DNA of 64,000 bases from Slackia exigua ATCC 700122 (GTDB lineage: Bacteria > Actinomycetota > Coriobacteriia > Coriobacteriales > Eggerthellaceae). Both the position numbers and the translations under genes were made by a program. Below are positions 56,269-64,000 of the stretch, in pieces. The DNA is taken from positions 508,325-572,324 of the forward strand of contig NZ_GG700630.1 of assembly GCF_000162875.1 (NCBI RefSeq), given 5' to 3'. The first letter of the stretch is position 1; each line of letters opens with the position of its first letter. The notes under the pieces were generated by a model, which saw nothing but the letters and a program-made list of their open reading frames with translations, was not told the DNA's origin and made no database searches.

Positions 56269-58920
56269 CTATGAAACGGCGGTCAAAGAGCGTAACACGT
56301 AATTCAGAATGCCGCCATGAGCGATGTACGCGCCTTCGGTCGGCGTATCGACACGCACGATGGCATTGAAGCGAAGCTCGGTGCCGTCGGTGCGGCGAGC
56401 CGTCACGCCGACGATGCGAGGATTCGGCAAGACGGGCTCGCCGGCGCCGAAATCAATCGGTTCGATATCGAATTCCTCGCTGCCGTCGAGACCGAGCGCC
56501 TCGACGCCTTCCCCTTCTTCGAACTGCAGAGGAATGATGCCCATCCCGATCAGATTGGACCTATGGATGCGCTCGAAGCTCTCGGCGAAAACCGCTTTGA
56601 CGCCTAGGAGCAGAGGAGCCTTGGCCGCCCAATCGCGACTCGATCCGCTGCCGTACATCTTTCCCGCCAGGATGACGAGATCGACGCCGTTCTCCCTATA
56701 GTCGCAGGCGGCATCGAAGATCGGCTTGACGGCCCCGTCGGTGAAATCGGTCGTCCATCCTCCTCGACGCCCGTCGGCAAGCATATTGAGAAGCTTCACG
56801 TTGCCGAAACCGCCACGCGCCATGACCTCGTGATTGCCGCGACGCGACCCGTAGGTGTTGAACATGTCCTCGCTGACGCCTCGTGCGGACAGGTATGCGG
56901 CCGCGGGGCTGTCCGAAGCGATGCTGCCCGCAGGAGAGATGTGGTCCGTCGTGATGAAGTCGCCCAGCACCGCGAGCGCTCGCGCACGCGACACGCCCGG
57001 CACGGCCTTGATCTCTCGCGTCATGCCGTCGAAATACGGAACGCGGCGAACATAGGTCGAGCGTTCGTCCCAAGCATAGGTCGATCCCCCGCTGACGCCG
57101 AGGGCCTTCCAAGCGTCGGGACCCTCCATCAAATCCTGTCCGCCTTCTTCGAACAGGGCTTCGTTCACGTACATGCCGAGGATGGATTCGATCTCGGCGT
57201 CGCTCGGCCAGATGTCGCGCAGGAACACCCGATCGCCGCCAGACGTTGCGCCAAGAGGCTGGGTCTCGAAATCGAAGTCCATCGTGCCCGCAAGCGCGTA
57301 TGCGATGACGGCTGCCGGAGAGCAGAGATAGTTCTGCGAAACATCCGGGGAAATGCGCCCCTCGAAGTTCCGGTTGCCCGAAAGAACGCTCGAAAGCTCG
57401 ATGTCAGCGGAGATTCGATGCATCTCGGCGCTCAGGGGGCCTGAGTTCCCGATGCAGCTCATGCATCCGAAGCCGCAAAGATCGAATCCAAGCGCGGAAA
57501 GGCTCGACGAAAGCCCCGCGCGCTCGAGCAGAAGAGACGTCGCATGGCTGCCGGGCGCGAAAATCCGCTTGATCCACGGCTTCGCCGCAAGGCCTCGCGT
57601 CACGGCGTTGCGCGCGAGCAGGCCGCATGCGACCATCATGGCCGGATCCGTCGCCGTCGTGCAGCTCGTCACGGCGGCGATGGCGATAGCCCCATGCGCG
57701 AGATCGTAGCCGCATCCCTCGATATCGACGTGGGCGCGCACAGAGCGGTCCAGGCCGCGATCGCGACAGACATCCTCGAACGCGACGCGCGCCTGCGTGA
57801 AATCGATGCGGTCATGCGGGCGGCTCGGCCCGGCGACGGCGCGGGGAATCTGCGAGAGATCGATATCGATGACTTCGCCGTACACGCGCTCGGCATCGTC
57901 TGCCCACAGACCCTGGGCCTTCGCATAAGCCTCGACGAGATGCACCTGATCCTCGCTTCGACCGGTCACGCGCAGATACGCAAGCGTCTTCTCGTCGAAA
58001 GGAAAGAAGGTGCAAGTGCTGCCGTATTCGGGCGTCATATTGGCAATGCACGCTCGCGCCGTGGCGGAAAGCGAGGATACGCCGTCGCCGAAGCACTCGA
58101 CGAATGAACCGACCACGCCTTTCGCGCGCAGGATCTCGGCAAAGCGAAGCGCAACGTCCATAGCGCACACGCCTGCAGCGAGCCGACCTGTAAGATGGAT
58201 TCCCACGACCCTCGGAACGAGCGTCGTGACGGGCTGGCCGAGACAGGCCGCTTCGGCTTCGATGCCTCCGACGCCCCAGGAAAGCACACCGATACCGTTC
58301 GCCGTCGTCGTATGGCTATCCGTACCGACAACCGTATCGAAATACGCGATCGGCTCATCGTCCGCCGTGGTCATGACGCCTTGAGCGAAGCGCTCGACAT
58401 TGATTTGATGGCAGATTCCCGTTTCAGGAGGAACGATGCGCACGTTCTCGAACGACCGCTGCGCCCATTTCAAAAACGAATAACGCTCGGCATTTCTCTT
58501 GAACTCCATTTCGGTGTTCGCCTCGAACGCATCGGGCGTTCCGGCGCAATCGGCAATGACGGAATGGTCGATGACCAGATCGAGAGGGATCTGTGGATTG
58601 ATAGACGAAGCGCTCCCCCCGAGCTCTTCCGCCGCTTCGCGCATAGCCGCAAGATCGACGAAGACGGGGACGCCCGTGAAATCCTGGAGGAGCACGCGAG
58701 CAGGCATATATTCGATCTCGCCGCCCTGCACGCCCGCCAAGCCGGCATCGACGATGCGTTGGGCGAAACGTTGCGCAGCTTCATCGGACGAAGCGTTGCG
58801 CAGGACGTTTTCGATAAGGATCCGCAGCGTATACGGCATTTTCTCCGCACCTGGAAGGGAATCGCACGAAAAGTAACGATACGCCTTGCCGTTGACGTCG
58901 AGAACGGATGCATGTGCCAT
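56269..58920 (-). CDS. acnA: Aconitate hydratase A
   Basis: Isomerises citrate and isocitrate in the TCA cycle. The 883-residue protein has IEYMPARVLLQDFTGVP, VVGTDSHTTTANGIGVLSWGVGGIEAEA, and Fe-S cysteines in AVTSCTTATDP and GFGCMSCIGNSGPL. The C-terminal swivel domain has GDFITTDHISPAGSI, FNTYGSRRGNHEVM and GSGSSRDWAAKAPLLLGVKAV. Length and active-site residues are normal for AcnA/IRP-type enzymes. A TAGAAT -10-like element at 59042-59047 is a possible promoter. It heads a two-gene unit with the membrane protein downstream. Confidence 0.96.
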   Translation of the reverse strand: MAHASVLDVNGKAYRYFSCDSLPGAEKMPYTLRILIENVLRNASSDEAAQRFAQRIVDAGLAGVQGGEIEYMPARVLLQDFTGVPVFVDLAAMREAAEELGGSASSINPQIPLDLVIDHSVIADCAGTPDAFEANTEMEFKRNAERYSFLKWAQRSFENVRIVPPETGICHQINVERFAQGVMTTADDEPIAYFDTVVGTDSHTTTANGIGVLSWGVGGIEAEAACLGQPVTTLVPRVVGIHLTGRLAAGVCAMDVALRFAEILRAKGVVGSFVECFGDGVSSLSATARACIANMTPEYGSTCTFFPFDEKTLAYLRVTGRSEDQVHLVEAYAKAQGLWADDAERVYGEVIDIDLSQIPRAVAGPSRPHDRIDFTQARVAFEDVCRDRGLDRSVRAHVDIEGCGYDLAHGAIAIAAVTSCTTATDPAMMVACGLLARNAVTRGLAAKPWIKRIFAPGSHATSLLLERAGLSSSLSALGFDLCGFGCMSCIGNSGPLSAEMHRISADIELSSVLSGNRNFEGRISPDVSQNYLCSPAAVIAYALAGTMDFDFETQPLGATSGGDRVFLRDIWPSDAEIESILGMYVNEALFEEGGQDLMEGPDAWKALGVSGGSTYAWDERSTYVRRVPYFDGMTREIKAVPGVSRARALAVLGDFITTDHISPAGSIASDSPAAAYLSARGVSEDMFNTYGSRRGNHEVMARGGFGNVKLLNMLADGRRGGWTTDFTDGAVKPIFDAACDYRENGVDLVILAGKMYGSGSSRDWAAKAPLLLGVKAVFAESFERIHRSNLIGMGIIPLQFEEGEGVEALGLDGSEEFDIEPIDFGAGEPVLPNPRIVGVTARRTDGTELRFNAIVRVDTPTEGAYIAHGGILNYVLRSLTAVS

Positions 58921-59110
58921 TGTTCAGCCTACCTTCTTCACGATGCCAAGCCCGCGCGGGCGCGACGACGCCGAACACACGAATCCCCCTCGTCGACGCC
59001 GTTCGCTAAGCGGACGGAAAACCATCACTACACGGAGGTTGATTCTAGCAAAAGCATCTATGCGCGACCGCGCGTCGCGGACGAGCGGAGCGATGAAACA
59101 TCGAAGCAAG

Positions 59111-59149
59111 AAAAAAACCTCCCTTCCCCGCATGCGGGGAAGGGAGGTT
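59111..59149 (-). terminator. Terminator after the HEAT-like gene
   Basis: Minus-strand stem AACCTCCCTTCCCCGC and its complement with a tight loop is followed by seven T. It separates this gene from acnA. Confidence 0.94.
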
Positions 59150-59165
59150 CGCGGCGCATCGAAGG

Positions 59166-59768
59166 CTAGCCGAGCGCGTCGAGGATCTCCTGGGCGCGAC
59201 GCTGAAGCAAGCCCTTGCTGTTCGACGCGTCGAAGGACATGCGTTCCTTAAGTTCCTCACGCACGTTGTCAGCCAGCGTTCCGCCTGCGAATTCAATGAC
59301 GCCATTGAGCATGGACAGGAATTCGACATCGCCGTGGTAGCACTGGATGGCTTCGTCCACGAGCGGCCAGACCTTCTGGCTCCTCAGCTCCGTAGTGCCC
59401 CCCACCTTGCAGAGAAAACGCATGGCGGCAAGACGCAAGGGACCTGAACCCTCGTCGAAGAGAGCGGCTTCGGCGCCGTTGATCGCGGTAGCGCACGAAC
59501 GCGAATCAAACGCGACAAGCTTGGTCAGGATATCGAGAACCTCCCAGCGCGTCTGCGCCTCGGGACGGTTAAGGGCATCGACGAATGCGGAGATATGGCT
59601 GCTCAGCAGGCTTGCATCTTTATCGGCAACGAGAGAAAGCGCCGAAGCGCTGCTTTGGCGCGTCATGCGAGAGGAAGAGGAGAGGTTTTCAACAAGGGAG
59701 ACAAGAGCGGTTTCGTCCGAGAGCGCCGTTTCGGCAAGCTGGGACTTCTCAAGCGATGAATCAGACAT
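59166..59768 (-). CDS. Small HEAT/ARM-like repeat protein
   Basis: A 200-residue, mostly helical protein. Repeating helix pairs can be seen, for example LVSLVENLSSSSRMTRQSSASALSLVADKD, LLSSHISAFVDALNRPEAQTRWEVLDILTKLVAFD, then LFDEGSGPLRLAAMRFLCKVGG. The spacing resembles HEAT or armadillo repeats. No catalytic motif, signal peptide or membrane span is present. The second ATG (59768) is better placed behind AGGA than the first at 59774. It is monocistronic with its own terminator, next to the rRNA operon. The function is unknown; protein binding is inferred from the repeat type. Confidence 0.75.
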   Translation of the reverse strand: MSDSSLEKSQLAETALSDETALVSLVENLSSSSRMTRQSSASALSLVADKDASLLSSHISAFVDALNRPEAQTRWEVLDILTKLVAFDSRSCATAINGAEAALFDEGSGPLRLAAMRFLCKVGGTTELRSQKVWPLVDEAIQCYHGDVEFLSMLNGVIEFAGGTLADNVREELKERMSFDASNSKGLLQRRAQEILDALG

Positions 59769-59929
59769 GCACATATCCTATCCTATACGTATATCGCGAA
59801 ACAGTATAGCAAGGCATGCGCGGGAAGGGGCCGCCCCGCCCGGGACGGCACGATTAAACCAGAACGGCGGGCGCACGGGCCAGGAAAATCGGCAACGATA
59901 AGGAAGAGAGAAGCGCCGATCCGAAACGG

Positions 59930-59962
59930 GAAAGAGAAAGGCCCCGCGCATGGCGGGGCCTT
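59930..59962 (-). terminator. Terminator of the rRNA operon
   Basis: Minus-strand stem AAGGCCCCGC/GCGGGGCCTT with a CATG-containing loop is followed by TCTCTTTCCC. It lies about 35 bases after 5S. Confidence 0.85.
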
Positions 59963-59995
59963 CGGTGCGCCGGGGCGCATGCGCGGGCGCGCTGG

Positions 59996-60113
59996 GCGAG
60001 CGCGGCGGCCCTGCCTCCCACGGGCTTTCCCCGCAGTACGTCGGGCGATGGCGGGCTTAACTGCCGGGTTCGGAACGGGACCGGGTGATCCCCGCCTCCG
60101 TGGCCGCGCTCGT
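59996..60113 (-). rRNA. rrf: 5S ribosomal RNA
   Basis: Helix I is a perfect 10-bp pair, CGAGCGCGGC with GCCGCGCTCG. The core has the CCGTTCCGAACCCGGCAGTTAAGCC pattern typical of 5S loops B and C. Ends are set from helix I, so they may shift by a base or two. Confidence 0.95.
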
Positions 60114-60237
60114 CCAGGGCGCCCGTGCGGGCGACCCTGAGGGCCGCATAGCGCCGACGCGCGGAGATGCCGCGCTCCATGCAGACGGAAGCCCCGCCGC
60201 GCATGGGGCCCGCCCCCTCCGGGGACGGGGATTCGGA

Positions 60238-64000
<3,763 letters not shown>

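Noticed and set aside
54302-56302. 666-codon plus-strand open frame
   Set aside because: Antisense of the membrane protein gene; no motifs.

Overview
The window is a GC-rich (roughly low-60s percent by eye), gene-dense chromosomal segment of an actinobacterium. Several things point to class Coriobacteriia, probably family Eggerthellaceae: the 16S rRNA 3' end, a division cluster with sepF, yggT and divIVA but no ftsA, an RF2 gene without the usual frameshift, and a 16S-23S spacer without tRNAs. The family assignment is inference from memory, not from a search. I see no insertion sequence, prophage, CRISPR array or plasmid module; almost everything is core genome.

Layout. 1-6464 (minus): the body of prfB (cut by the left edge), secA, and a large AAA/STAND ATPase fused to a C-terminal SARP-type DNA-binding module. 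6709-8379 (plus): cca, then tRNA-Gln and tRNA-Glu with their own consensus promoter and terminator, the substrates of CCA metabolism. 8380-8891 is a non-coding gap with a long imperfect inverted repeat. 8892-11980 (minus): thiamine salvage genes thiN, TPP riboswitch, thiM, thiE, thiD. 12076-12446: RNase P RNA. 12520-30920 (minus): a nearly complete division and cell wall (dcw) cluster, read as mraZ, rsmH, ftsL, ftsI, murF, mraY, murD, ftsW, murG, murC, murB, ftsQ, ftsZ, pgeF, yggS, sepF, yggT, divIVA. It has no murE and no ftsA, and is preceded by a promoter whose spacer carries MraZ-type TGGG boxes. 31246-37372: xerC/D-like recombinase, pyrG, nadK (minus), murJ (plus), map (minus).

37479-41826 (minus) is the translation block: tRNA-Tyr, tRNA-Thr, tRNA-Met, tuf, then rpmG, tRNA-Trp, secE, nusG, rplK, rplA. 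It is driven by a near-perfect promoter whose 17-bp spacer is a perfect palindrome. 42095-45108: proline/sodium symporter and a divergent class Ic-type aspartate aminotransferase. 45138-52091 (minus): an AddB/AddA-type helicase-nuclease operon with an orphan Vsr endonuclease overlapping its end. 52226-54274: tRNA-Glu(TTC), a YbaK-type deacylase, and rplJ-rplL with an L10 leader and attenuator. 54323-58920: aconitase followed by an uncharacterised membrane protein. 59166-59768: a HEAT-like repeat protein. 59930-64000 (minus): an rRNA operon, with 5S, 23S and the 3' part of 16S.

The least explained signals are the palindromic-spacer promoter at 41915-41943, the 85-nt inverted repeat at 8761-8845, the 11-bp inverted repeat flanking the SARP/cca promoter region, the ATPase-SARP fusion itself, the Vsr-AddAB linkage, and the aconitase-linked membrane protein. 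All start sites, boundaries and functions were read by eye; no database search was possible.
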